Of a DNA stretch of 64,000 nucleotides, positions 22,901-34,341 are shown piece by piece. Under the pieces are notes generated by a model. The model was not told where the DNA came from and ran no database searches. It saw nothing but the letters and a program-made list of their open reading frames with translations. Every line of letters starts with the position of its first letter. Positions within the stretch are counted from its first letter, which is position 1. Source of the stretch: Triplophysa rosa (taxonomy: Eukaryota; Chordata; Actinopteri; Cypriniformes; Nemacheilidae); NCBI RefSeq assembly GCF_024868665.1, contig NC_079905.1:3963866-4027865 (forward strand), in the 5' to 3' direction. The translations under genes were made by a program, and so were the position numbers.

Positions 22901-25141
22901 AATTCCTTGAAAGTTGATCAATGTATCATTATATGGAGACCACACCATTACAGATAATTCAGTAGCAAAACACAAGTCAAGAATTATTTGCCCTTGTGTT
23001 TTTGGTTCTTCTGTGGAACACAAAAGAAGATATTTTGAGAAATGTCTCCATACAATGGACGTCAATAGGGGTAATCTGGTTACCAGCATTCTTCAAAATA
23101 TCTTCTTTTGTGTTGTGCGGAAAAAAAAGTCAAAACAGTTTTGGAATGACATGAGGGTAAATAAATGTTCATTTATTCCTTTCATACAATGAAGTTATTA
23201 ACTCTCAAAATCTTTTTGTCCCAACAGGTTTGACAGCGGAGCAGTTTTTGGAGTCCACGGCAACGCAGCTGTCATATCACGGCCTGTGTGAGCTGAACAC
23301 AGCAGCCAAGGATGAAGAGCTCTGTGTGTTCTTCAGGAACAACCACTTCAGCACAATGATAAAGCACAAGGTGTTTACTAAAATGTGCATGGGTGGAAAC
23401 GATTTATTGTGTCTTTTGACTGCTGGTTAATTATGTTATAAATATGATGTTGAATGTGTGAAATTGCAGGGTCATCTGTATCTGCTGGTCACAGATCAGG
23501 GCTTCCTGCAGGAGGAGAACGTGGTGTGGGAGAGTCTTCATAATGTGGAGGGCGATGGAAATTTCTGCGATTCGGACTTCAGGTTGTGCCGTCCGTCCCA
23601 GAAACCCCAAGCAGCCAGCCAGCCCACCGCACAGCAACAGCAGATGCAGATCAACCAGGTGACTTGGTTGACTGGACGATTTAGGTTTTTAATTTGAAAT
23701 ATTTCTCATTTGACTGATTTGCAAGAGTCTACATGCCAGAAAGATGTGTAGATGTGTGTGGAAACATGGCTTTTGTTTCCAAAAATGGGCAAAGTAGCTA
23801 AAGCCAGCAAATGAAAACCTCCTGGAGAACTGTTTGTTTCTTAGTTTCAAAGTCATTGTAGTAAGGAAATGTTAAACGGATAGTTCACTCAAAACTAAAA
23901 ATACTATCATTTATTCAACCTCATGTCATTCAAAACCTGTATATGACTTTCTGTTCTGTTGAACACAAAAGAAGATATTTTGAGAAATGTCTAAGAGGTT
24001 TTGCGTCCATACAATGGAAGTCAGTGGGGTTGTTTGGTTACCAACGTTCTTCAAAATATCTTCTTTTGTGTTCTGCAGACGAAAGAAAGTCATGCAGGTT
24101 TGTAATGACATAAGGGTGAGTAATGATGACACATTTTTCCCTGTAAGAGCAGAGAACAAGTACATGTCCAAACATTACCTGTGAACCTAGGCTTCTTGCC
24201 AAAATCCACTTCTGTTTGAGTTGGATCAGGTTAGTCTGACCCATCTCTGAAGAAAAACATGTTTGTTTTATTAGTATGTGTGCTCGCTAAAGAAATCCAC
24301 ACAGGGAACAAAAAACACATTAACAAGCGCCTTCCAAGGTCTTAAAGGAGTAGGTCACCTTCAAAATGAAAATTCTGTCATGATTTACACGCCCCCTTGT
24401 CATTTCAAACCTGTATGACTTTCTTTCTTCTGCAGAACACAAAAGAAGATATTTTGAAAAATGTTGGTAACAGAACAGCACAGCCCCCAATTCACTTCTA
24501 TTGTAACCAATGCAAGTCAATGGGGGGCTGTTAACGACATTCTTCAAAATATCTTCTTTTGTGTTCTGCGGAAGAAAGAAAATCATACAGGTTTGAAATG
24601 ACAAGAGGGTGAGTAAATGATGACAGAATTTCCATTTTGAAGATGAACTACTCCTTTAAACCACATTGAAACTCTGTGTTTCGTTATCTGATTTCGACAC
24701 TATTCCCACCCAACATTCTTTCTCACTTATTATTCTGTTTACTCAGCTGAAAATGTTGAGATTGTGTTATGATGTGTTGTCAGGATTATCTGGTGGCGAT
24801 GTCTCTACAGCAGGAGCAGGGTGAAGCCCCCGGACCCCTGAGCGACCTGGAGCTGGCCAGACAACTTCAGCAGGAAGAGTACCAACAACCCCAAACCCAA
24901 CAACAGACATCAGCAGGACAGGTACTTTCTAAGAGTGTAAAGGTCTTGTTCATAAAACATTCAAACGGTTTGGAACAAATTCTGTTGTGTTTGATGTCTT
25001 ATAAAAGCTTAACAGAATGATTACAGCTGAACTCTAAAGCTCATCTTATTATATCTGCAGACGAGAGGTCAACCTGCGGCCCAGCAGAGCGGACAGAGAC
25101 GCAGAGAAAAGAAAGACAACTCGGATTGTTGTATTCTTTAA
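19953..25141 (+). CDS. mindy1: K48-specific deubiquitinase MINDY1 (FAM63A)
   Basis: MINDY1 is a cysteine deubiquitinase that trims K48-linked ubiquitin chains. Coding exons: 19953-20582, 20831-20888, 21565-21629, 22455-22613, 22713-22815, 23228-23370, 23470-23658, 24784-24921, 25061-25141; 521 residues (human 469). An acidic, low-complexity N-terminal region (about 1-170) leads to the catalytic domain with NGPCPLIAIMN (Cys196 nucleophile) and FFRNNHFSTM (His378); their 182-residue spacing equals that of human C137/H319. A ubiquitin-interacting-type helix (LSDLELARQLQQEEYQQ) follows. The C-terminus CCIL fits a CaaX prenylation box. A 5' UTR exon is likely at about 18890-19087. Four M1 foldback repeats sit in its introns. 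The acceptor of the first coding exon is not certain. Confidence 0.95.
20996..21213. mobile_element. M1 foldback element in mindy1 intron
   Basis: Carries AGGGATAGTTCGCCCAAAAA at the left, the AGAAGATATTTTGAAGAACG / AAAATATCTTCTTTCG inverted core and GGTGAGCTATCCCTTT at the right. Confidence 0.8.
21340..21430. repeat. SINE-tail-like fragment
   Basis: ATGCTTTTATCCAAAGTACC reads, on the minus strand, like the common fish SINE tail ACTTTGGATAAAAGC. Only the tail is recognisable. Confidence 0.4.
22094..22420. mobile_element. inverted-repeat element, family M2
   Basis: Left end AGGATGTCAAACGATTAATC, right end ending TGACAGCCCT; inside, TACTGTGCATATTAATTTTG is mirrored by CAAAATGAATATGCACAGTA. 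It lies in a mindy1 intron, and a second copy lies at 28180-28505. It is AT-rich, non-coding and widespread in cyprinids. Confidence 0.75.
22985..23165. mobile_element. M1 foldback element in mindy1 intron
   Basis: Core inverted arms AAAAGAAGATATTTTGAGAA and TTCTTCAAAATATCTTCTTT are present; outer ends are degraded. Confidence 0.7.
23872..24140. mobile_element. M1 foldback element in mindy1 intron
   Basis: Left end ACGGATAGTTCACTCAAAAC, inverted AAGAAGATATTTTGAGAAAT / CTTCAAAATATCTTCTTTTG core, and a TAAGGGTGAGTAATGATG run near the right end. Confidence 0.75.
24342..24660. mobile_element. M1 foldback element in mindy1 intron
   Basis: Near-complete copy with AAAGGAGTAGGTCACCTTCA at the left and GAAGATGAACTACTCCTTTA at the right, plus the usual inverted core. 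Confidence 0.8.
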
Positions 25142-25610
25142 ATAAGCATCTTAACATGACAATAAGCAGACTGTTTAAAATCAGATCAGTTTCAGTTGAC
25201 ATCTTTCTTCTGTACCAGTATTGCAACAAAGGACTTTAGTCCCAGCCGAGCTGACCTGTCGTCCTATTGCCAAGTCTGCCTTTACATCACAGTCATCCCC
25301 TTGATTTTGCCTTTCTGTTAGTCTCATAGTCAGAACTATCGCTTATCATTTTCTGCTGGACCAAATAACGGTAGCAGTTGATTTTAAGCTCTGAGCATTT
25401 TTTACAGTGCCAGGAAGGAACTCCTAATTATAGTAGACTGAAGTATGCATTTGAAGGATCGTAATGGTAAATAATCAGGTATTGTAATACCAGACTACTA
25501 CTGTCTGAAGTTGATCTGTACATAGTCTTATCCAAAGTTATGTGCAGTACACCAAGTACGTAATACTATGTACTTTGATTCACTCGGCGTCTTGTCCTTT
25601 AAGCTGAGCC

Positions 25611-25616
25611 AATAAA
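25611..25616 (+). terminator. mindy1 poly(A) signal
   Basis: AATAAA about 470 bp after the mindy1 stop, the first canonical signal seen downstream. Confidence 0.55.
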
Positions 25617-25660
25617 AGCTACTTCTGTGTTAAAGCAAGCGTGTGGCCTTTGATTCTTAA

Positions 25661-25925
25661 AGCGATAGTTTACCCAAATATGTAAATCATGTCATTTCAA
25701 ACCTGTATGACTTTCTTTCTTCTGCAGAACACAAAAGAAGATATTTTGAAGAACGTTGGTAACCAAACAATATTGGCCCTCATTGACTTCCACTGTATGG
25801 ACACAAAACCACTGAGACGTTTCTCAAAATATCTTTTGTGTTCCACACAAGATTCCTTTACACGTTCTAAATGACATGAGGGTAAATAAATGATGACAGA
25901 TTTACTTTGAGGTGAATTATCCCAA
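25661..25925. mobile_element. M1 foldback element downstream of mindy1
   Basis: Starts AAAGCGATAGTTTACCCAAA and ends AGGTGAATTATCCC, with the inverted AGAAGATATTTTGAAGAACG / CTCAAAATATC core. Confidence 0.75.
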
Positions 25926-28900
25926 TAAATAAAAATTCAGAAAACACGAGAGAAGTTTCCAAACGCCTGATATAAAGGAACACGTTATACGTAATTTTTT
26001 ATTAGTGCTCATTTATGAAAATGTGCTCACAGTCAGAGATTGTTTTTTTCAAATGGAAGATGTCCAATTTTACAGTTTAAACATGGAAAACGCAGAAGAA
26101 ACTTTATGAACGCAAGTACAAAAACAAACAACATATTAGGTGCTGCATTTATTCTATTCCCCGTGTGCTTTCCGTTAAGAAAATTAAAGTGCAAACAAAC
26201 ACCAGAGATTTCATCTTTTTTTAGAGAAATGGCATAACTTCAAATCCAGCCAGACATTTGTATGACATAACAACTTTTTAAAAGTGTACTCAAAACACAA
26301 ACCATGCATGGACTGAGCAGTAATCCGAAAAAAGCATTAGACATATTAGATGTCTATGGTAAAAATGACAGGTCAACTCATGGCATATTACTGACACTCA
26401 CAACATATGAACAGATATTTCCACTAGGTTGATATAAAACAAAACAGGATTTATGCTATATAACAGTTCCACACAAGTCTTGTTTGGCTGCTTTAGATTT
26501 TGTCACAACATAAGAATGACCAACACACAATCGTCCCTTTGACACAGTGCGTCGTTTTGGTTTTCCTTTTTTTGGGACAACAGTTTTAACCAAAGAGTAA
26601 ACACAAAAACCACTCAAGAGCTTCAGAGCTAAAACCCGACCTTATAAATAATGCAAAGAACAATGGATATTTACAGAGCACAGTGGTTTGTATGAGGCAC
26701 TATGTTGTACTGAACATTTTACATTTCTGTGGTGTCATGTGTACTTGCAAATAATAAAAATGTTGATGGACAATAAGGAGGTTATTAATATTACATCCAT
26801 TAATGGTCATAAATTATAATTTGCTTGACTATTCTAAAAGCTATTCTCAGGGAAACATTAAACTGCTTTCAATGCTTGAACACTTATTAACTTCTTTTGT
26901 GGAGCATAACAAACTTCTGCTTTGAATCCGTCAGATGTGATGATTCATATTCATTATATTTCTCATTCATGATTTGAATGTTGTAATCTCATACAGTAAG
27001 CAGCAATTCAAACGACTTAGGTTATTCATGTAATTTGCTTTATCTGCGAAAGGTTTTAGTCTAAATATTGACAGAAACATTAACATTACTATGCAAATCT
27101 CAACTGCAGAAGTTTGTTTCGTAACATTGCAGGTGAACTGTGCACTGCCTCTAAGTGGAAAATAAATCTGAAATAAGAAAATTAAGGTCAACAAATGAAA
27201 CTAAATAGAAATATAATGGATTTTTCTCAATTTACTGTAAAAACAACACGTGTCCAGAATTGTAGATTTTGTCTCTTCAATATACAGCACATCATTTCAC
27301 AAGCCTAAATGTAATTGACAGCGATGCAGCAGACTGTCTGACAGCCGCTCTGCCGCTGATGCACAGAGACCGTAAGTATCTTACCATTCAACCCGTTTAG
27401 CTTTTTTAAAGCACCGTTACTCAATAGTAAAATGATCACCCATACTCATTTACCATCTCACATATTTTACTACAGCATTTCAATAAATATTAACATCTGA
27501 CTTTAAATCTCTTCATACATAATCGGAGTGGCTTTATTTGTTAAGTGCCTTTAAAAACGTCTTTTAACCATCAACAACCTTGCACAAAAATGCACAAAAA
27601 ACGTTGATATTATTATTTAGCAAATATAAGCTGTATATTACGTTTTTTTCCTCACATTTTTAAACTTCAGGGCCAAAGCAGTTCAAAGTAACATAGAAGT
27701 AGGCTTCTAGCTACGGTGTGCAAAACGAATACAACAATAGTTTAAAGCTATTTAAAAAAGGGGAGAATTCTCCATTAAAACACAACTCAAAACAGGTTGT
27801 TGAGGCTCAATCACTGTAAAATTTGTATAGATAAATATTTAGCACATATGCCAGCTTGAATTTAAAATCATCAAATTTCATAAATTCATCTAATGTTTTC
27901 TTATAACTTTGCACATGCTTTAAGGGTGCCAGTGCACAATTTACTAGTAACTAATAATAAGAATATTTCATAGTAGCAATATTGTGACGATGGCTGTACA
28001 TTTGCAACAATTGGAAAATAAAACATTTCAAATTCGTTCTGGTATGCTTCACTTGCGCTGATATCCTTTCAGGCTTACGTATAAACTATTTACATCTGTT
28101 AAGTGCTCAATTTTGTTGCTTAAACTGGTCAGTGAACTGGTCAGATTTGACGCAGGTGCTTTTGAAAGGAATCCACAGTAGGGCTGTCAAACGATTTATC
28201 CCGATCAATCGCACCCAGAATAAAAGTTTGTTTACACAAAATATATATCTGTGTACGGTGCATATTCATTTTGTATTTATAAAAACATACACATATGTGT
28301 ATACATATTTACATGTATTTATTTATATTTACCAATCATTTAAATTATATGTAAATGTTTGTTAATTTTTAAATGTTAGATATTTTTCAAGATACGCATG
28401 TATATGTTTTTATAAATACAAAATTAATATGCAAAGTACACAGACATATATTATGTAAACACAAACTTTTATTCTAGATGCGATTAATCATGATTAATCT
28501 GCCCTAAACCCCAGTTTTATTTGCATATTTTAAAGGGACTTAAAGAGGTCTTTGTTTTCTTGTGTCAAGTGTTTTCCTGACCTCCATGTTGTGTTACTTC
28601 AGAGGTTTGATATATCTGTTATATTTGACATAAATTATAGTTAACAACTGAATGTGTAAATATTACCCAATCATTGGGTGAGGGAGGGACTTATGGTGGT
28701 CGTAAGCTTTTAGAACCCTGAAGTTACAAACCCGTAATACCACTCCTTGTTATTTGAACATCTAGAAACGCACTCGAATGTCTCAATTCATGTTCACAAA
28801 CACAAACATGCAAAGACGGTAAGAGCAATAAAAGACGGACTGCCTTCTTATGGCACAGGGGACGAACGGCATCAACAGACGGTAAGCAGCTCCTTGTTGA

Positions 28901-29465
28901 CTCTGATGAATGACCTCTTTTAGACGTCACTCCTATTTGACTTACACATCAGAGCTGGACCAGATTCAACTGTTATACATGAGAATATCCGTGCTTTTCA
29001 ACTACAATTTGACTAATATGTTAAACGTATGTGACTTCACCATCTTAGAAACAGTCAAATCATTTGTTCTAATAGTTTAGGCCACTTGAATATACAATTC
29101 ATAATCTCTTAAAGGTCAAGTGTGTCATTTCTGCACCAGCGGGACTTTCTTTTGTCCAACCAATGAGTGATAGAGGGAGTGACACCTTTGTAATTTTGTT
29201 TGGTGGCACAGAAATTACACACTAATGTACTTCTTTTTGAAGCTAATATTATTAAAATATCGAGAGTGTAGTTGCGGTTTAAAGGCGTTTGGTTGAAGCA
29301 CAACTGTCCACTGCAACAATGACAGATCGTACTCAACATTGTTTTAGACAGATCAATCGTGGTAAACCTCAGTTTGATCTCAAGCTAGATTGCAATTCAC
29401 AGAAGCTCTGGAAAGGCAATCTTGATGTCTCAGATGAGAAGTATGTGGCTAGTGTGCTGCTGCTG
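25926..29465. other. mindy1-rfx5 convergent region, part rfx5 3' UTR
   Basis: About 3.5 kb with no supported coding sequence. It is AT-rich and holds an M2 element (28180-28505) and a repeat-like run at about 29105-29290. TTTATT at 28516-28521 and 25998-26003 read AATAAA on the minus strand, so the rfx5 3' UTR could end near either one. I see no hairpin that I would call a microRNA. Confidence 0.5.
28180..28505. mobile_element. inverted-repeat element, family M2
   Basis: Left end AGGGCTGTCAAACGATTTAT, right end GATTAATCTGCCCT; TGCATATTCATTTTGTATTT is mirrored by AAATACAAAATTAATATGCA. Same family as 22094-22420. Confidence 0.75.
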
Positions 29466-32400
29466 CTATGGGGTGTCCGGTTTTAGGGTTTCTCCATACG
29501 AGGAGCCAAAGGAGCTGGAGATGCCCGTTGAGTTAAGCATAGAATTGTCCTCCACGGGAGTCAGAGTTATTTCCACTTCACCTCTGTCCCCTAATATTGT
29601 CGGTGGCGGAAGGTGCGACACGGCTTCTTGACTAGCAGGCCTTCCCTCTCTGGACAGCGGCGTTCGCTTGATGACCACGCCCCGGCTCAACTCGTAACTG
29701 GGCTGGTTGGGCCCCGGCAGTATCACGACAGATTGATGATTCTCTGGTTCAGGGGCAGGCTGACAGTGCACCACCACGCCCCTTCGCTCAGCATCCGTCA
29801 CTTCCTGTACGGCAGGACGTTGACTGATCACCAGGCTTTGCTGGTCCTGGATCACAATTTCCAGTAACTGTGAAGGATGAGCGGGTGCACAGGAAGGCAT
29901 GGCCTTTTGGATCACTCCTCCCGTGAGCAAAGCTGGATTAGGATTCGACGGTTGGGCTAGCTGTACATGTGGTGCTGCATCTTCCGGTCTTTGCTTCCTG
30001 GGTCGTCCTCTTTTACGTTTCGTGGGAACCGTGCCCGACCCAGGGGCTGATGCTGAGGGATCAGGGCCTCTTTTAGGAGCAGGCAGTCGAGCTCTCTGGA
30101 CAGCCGGGGTTGGGGCAGCGGAGGTCGCGACTGTGACCATGAATGGGACTGTGGCGCCTGGCTGAGACGGTATGGTTGCAACAGTAATGGGCAAAGTGAC
30201 CTGGACGTTGCCCGAGTCGGAGGGAGCGAGACACGTCGGCGAGGTCTTCTCAGGGACAGAGCCTCTGGGAAGGATTTGATGAAACTTTTTCATGCAGGCC
30301 TCCATACGTGCAGTTTCATCCTTGTTTGCTGGCTTATCACTGACCTGCTGTTTGCTAGCAAGAGGTTGTTCCACACCATCTTTCTCCTTTTGCTACCAAA
30401 AAACAAAACAGTACCAAGTTCAATTTTACTGTATGAAATAACTTTCTTTTTCAAATCAAATCAAAACGCTCTGATTTTATAATACCTTATTTTCCACGCT
30501 GCCGCTTTCTTCCTCTGCTCCTGTACGAGATGTTGCTGGTGTCTTTTTAATCACCTTATGAGGTTTAGAAGTTCCTCCTATAAAAAACAAAGACAGAAAT
30601 TTAGCTTCACTCCTCAATCTCTCTAAAAACACTTCACATTTCATCTTAGAAGTACCTGCAAGAGCTGCTGAGGTGACAAGCTCGGCTTGGCTGCAGCGTG
30701 GGTTAACAATGTGCTCTTGTACGAGGAAGCGTGCGATCTCCACCACCGTGTCAAAAGAACGCTTGAGAATCTTCTGGGCCCAGTCACAGATGAGCTCACA
30801 AGCAGCTTCAGTGACCTCTTGCTTGTAGGTCTGCACCAGTTCTGTCAGCTCAGACTGAAGGTGGCACATCACGTCATATGATTCAAAAACACAAAGTTGA
30901 CTCTAGACATTTAAATGGGGTAGGAAAAGGTTCAGATTTAAAAGCAAAATGAGAGGACAATCCTACCGGGTCATTCTTGAGGTCGAGGTTGGGCAGTAAT
31001 GGCATGTTTAGCACGGTTTTTCTACGGATTCCACTATAGCAGTATGTGCGGGCAGAAACGTTAAAGGACAATACACACATAAAGGAAAATTCAATACAAA
31101 AATCAACCAACAGTATGTGCAGCGTAAAAATGATTTGGTGTGGAAAGTTACATTTAACCTGATGAATACTGATGAATCAAATTCATAGTTAATTATGACA
31201 TCATGACAATTTCTTGTCTGCCCCAGAGGAATGGTATAAGACATAAATGTTTGTCTTCCTCTTCAGATCATATGGAAACATAGGCAGAAGGATATTTGGA
31301 CTGTCCTCTTCCGCCCAGTCTCCGTGCTTTAATGTTAGGGAAAATGTCGCGGATGATTTTGCCAAAGTTTGCTGGACTCAGAGGCTGATGCTGTAGGTTG
31401 TCACAGTGCTTCCTGTTTTGACATAAAAACACAATATTACATTTTTAGAACATCCAAAAGCCTAAAGGGCTGGGTATACTTGACTTTCCGCGTCCGTCTT
31501 GCGCACAAACGCGTTCGCAGCTTCTTGAGCATACTCAATCGCGGATAGACACATGCGCAGTACTTCACCAAGTTGACTCGGCCGATTCAACTGCTGCGTC
31601 CCAATCCGCATACTATCCGTCCTAAATAGTATTCGAAAGTAGAATTAGTATGTCCCAGATTGTAGTATGTTGAAAATAGTATTCCAAATATTCCCGGATG
31701 GTCTATTACTTCCGGTAGATATTCGAAGTGCAGAACGATGGACACTCTGACGGCTGATATTACCCACAACTCACCTCGAGTGGGCGGAGTTTAGTGACGC
31801 TCCACTGCATTAATAAAATTAAATAACTGATGCGTCACTCAATTAATAAATATAACTATAGAGTTTACATTACATATGAAACAATGAATGAATAAATACT
31901 TAAAGATCGGGTAACACACGCAGTTTCTGCCAATCTCATATTAATCTTGAGTACCTATACAGTAGTATTGCATACGTCGTATCTTCGAAGAGTATTTAGT
32001 TTGATCAAATTTATAAAAGAGAGATACAGCTGTACGATTATTTCCGGAAAAACACGAGATGCTGGAGGCGGGCAGGGGAGACGGAAGTACAGCACGAGCA
32101 CACTATACATCAGTGGTTCTCAAACTGGGGGCCCATGGCCCCCTGGGGGGCCCCAAGATGGATCCAGGGGAGCCACAGATTTTGTGGCATTTTATGAAAT
32201 ATAGAAATTTATCATAGATTTTATGCAATCAAACATCAGAAAAATGACACCACCAACCAAAAGAATTGAGGTTCCAGCATTGTGTAACTGAATGTTTTTG
32301 GTTTAATTAAAATTCTAAGTTTAAGATTATACGTCTTTATATGGGGGGCCGCAAAGCAATGCACTTAACACAAAGGGGGCCTTACAACGAAAAAGTTTGA

Positions 32401-34329
32401 GAACCACTGCTATACATCATCGCATTAATCCCTTCGTGTTTTGTACATCATGCACGTATACTCCGATTGCCAACAAGATTGCCAACACAGACATATGACT
32501 TAGTTTGACTTACTGCGTTTAGTTCATGTCCGGCATCTTTAAACACTGGGACCGCTCCATCTATCAGTTTCAAACGAACTACAAATCCAGCGTTATATCC
32601 ACCGTTTATATAACATCCATCACCGAAATGACGTGAACAAACAAACAAACACACAACTTCTCCCACTATCGCAAGAGTAACGAGCTGCAGGTGCAGGCCC
32701 AGAGCGCAGCCAATCTTGATGCAGCGCAGCCAGCGCTTTCTTTCGCCTTGCCGTGGGTGTGCTTTTCCGGTAGAATTGCCCTGTTACGAAACAGGGATCC
32801 AGACTCATAAAACACTTTCCGAAAGAATGGAGTGCTGGGGGAGTGTATCAAGCACAGAAATACTACGTCATTCGTCCAACTTGTTTTTTTTTTTGAACAA
32901 ATTGACCATGTTGAGCATGAGAAGCCAGCACGTTTAACAGTGTAAAGAAGTCAGAATGCATGAAACAGCTTGTTACCCGACCTTTAAATGGAAAAAAGAG
33001 CTGTATTTTGATGTGTGTGACAGTTAATGGCCACAATGTTGTCTAGGCAACAACGGCCACTTCCTTTTCCTGTTAATATGTCCCAGTGTGTGCATATTGT
33101 TTTGATTCACACTAAAATGTATATACTTTTCCATAACAAAAACAGTACATACTTTTAGTTCATAGTATAAGTAGGCGAATTGGGACGCAGCAAACATTTA
33201 TTCGGGCATGTGCTGTTGTATGCATTCCGCCCGCGTGGCCTCAAAAAATGGGCAGTGTGCGGACGACCACTGATCCTCCTGATGATGAAAATTACGTCAT
33301 GCGGGCGGCGCACGGACAGCCGGACTATACTTTGGGCTTAAGAAAACAGCATGCATAAGCAACTCAGCAAGGCTGATATTTTACCGGTATGTCTCGTAAA
33401 CATCTTGTTTAGGCAGGCAGGTGTCAGGATGTTCTTCCAAGTGGCTACGAATCCAGTTGCAGGTGTGAAGCTGGTCGGCAGTGTTGACCGAGTTTGAATC
33501 ACCACTTGCATACACAGAGTAGTTTGTAAATGTTACACATATATATCTTCTCACACGTTCTTGCTGTCATTATAATATCTCAAAATCTCAAAAACAGATG
33601 CATGTAGGCTGAGTGAAGTATGTGTGTGATTTAATAAACTGTACCTCTTCTCTCCTGCACTTGGACCTGAGGGTAGCTGTAGATAAAGGTAGAGCTTATC
33701 ATTATCAGAGAAACGCTGCACATCTTCCTGAAAAGAGAATACAGAGACGAAATGATGAGAAACAGAAGGTAAAAGTAAACCCTAACTGTTATACTTAGAA
33801 TAAATGTTAAACATTAAAATTTAAAGAGAGGATTATACCGGTGTGATCTGACACAGATGTGTGTTATAGGATTTAGACTTCTTATATAATACTTGTGTAG
33901 TAGACCACAGGTAACTGCGATCATTTCAACTACAGGTTAGGTCACAAATGTCACTTTTTCCCCTGAAAGACACTTACCAAAATTTTGTCCACTTTACCCT
34001 GCACATTTTTACTGTCAAAAAAATTAAAGAGAGCAAAAAAATGACATTAAAATGATGTGAGGGAAAAAACACAGTTATTACCTCTATTTTGGCAACAAAT
34101 TTAACCATTAACAATGAATATACTGAAAACAAGACCATGCCAGACATGTTCTTTTCATCAAGACTACAAACAGGAAACATTCAAGACAATACAATTTCTC
34201 TGCATCATGGTGACAGCGTAAAATAAGCGGTTCTTACGAAATGTTGCTCTTGAGTTTCTGCAGCAGCATGCTGGGCTCGGTGTCCCCCTCCCCGGCCGAG
34301 GCATCGCTCTTCAATGGATCGTCTGCCAT
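29466..34329 (-). CDS. rfx5: Regulatory factor X5 (RFX5)
   Basis: RFX5 is the DNA-binding subunit of the RFX complex that binds the X box of MHC class II promoters with RFXAP, RFXANK and NF-Y. Coding exons: 34329-34238, 34011-33978, 33727-33645, 33504-33385, 31412-31296, 31045-30967, 30854-30656, 30577-30486, 30392-29466; 580 residues (human 616). The N-terminal [20 protein letters not shown] segment matches the human oligomerisation helix; the winged-helix domain (about 75-165) includes [10 protein letters not shown] and [21 protein letters not shown] downstream [19 protein letters not shown] block is also conserved. An AT-hook-like KRKRGRPRK is in the last exon. The intron after 31296 has AT-AC ends, splitting Lys149. 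A non-coding exon probably ends at 35651. Confidence 0.95.
31046..31295 (-). other. U12-type AT-AC intron of rfx5
   Basis: Minus-strand intron starting ATATCCTT (31295-31288) and ending GCAC (31046). TCCTTTAAC at 31068-31060 fits a U12 branch site, with its A 15 nt from the 3' end. Only these ends keep the frame and give the conserved GRGQSKYCYSG; there is no usable GT or AG at either edge. Confidence 0.88.
32111..32409. mobile_element. hAT-type MITE with perfect 8-bp target duplication
   Basis: Ends CAGTGGTTCTCAAACTG and AGTTTGAGAACCACTG are inverted repeats typical of hAT elements. CTATACAT is present on both sides (32103-32110 and 32410-32417), an exact 8-bp target duplication. 299 bp, non-coding, with GGGGGGCC-rich flanks inside each end. 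Confidence 0.9.
32510..32810 (-). pseudogene. degenerate THAP-domain fragment
   Basis: Two overlapping minus-strand frames together resemble a THAP zinc-finger DNA-binding domain. The first (about 32808-32660) has [13 protein letters not shown], like the family's RRKKWxxALRRxxW. The second (32666-32510) has CSRHF (32639-32625) and LIDGAVPVF (to 32538), like CSKHF and the AVPTIF signature. The shift between frames and the missing upstream cysteines show that it is broken. THAP domains occur in P-element and Kolobok transposases, so this may be what is left of the middle element's own gene. A full THAP match is not shown. Confidence 0.5.
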
Positions 34330-34341
34330 GTCTCAACCACG

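Larger units (their letters stand above)
31592..33192. mobile_element. middle transposon with GCTGCGTCCCAAT ends
   Basis: Left end GCTGCGTCCCAATCCGCATA; right end reads, on the minus strand, GCTGCGTCCCAATTCGCCTA. It is about 1.6 kb long, itself holds a hAT-type MITE (32111-32409) and a broken THAP-like coding remnant (32510-32810). No clean target duplication was seen. Confidence 0.7.
31465..33339. mobile_element. outer transposon of a nested set in rfx5 intron
   Basis: Left end AGGGCTGGGTATACTTGACT, right end reading (minus strand) AAGCCCAAAGTATAGTCCGG; both continue into CG-rich GTCCG runs, so they form imperfect inverted ends. It is split by the element at 31592-33192. It fills most of the rfx5 intron between 31413 and 33384. 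Confidence 0.6.

Noticed and set aside
27310..27375. Possible microRNA or exon near CAGACTGTCTGACAGC with a following GTAAGT
   Set aside because: The fold has weak arms, and no acceptor or coding frame accompanies the donor-like sequence.
32448..32666. A working (domesticated) THAP gene in the rfx5 intron
   Set aside because: The match is split over two frames and lacks the first zinc ligands, so it is kept only as a degenerate fragment.
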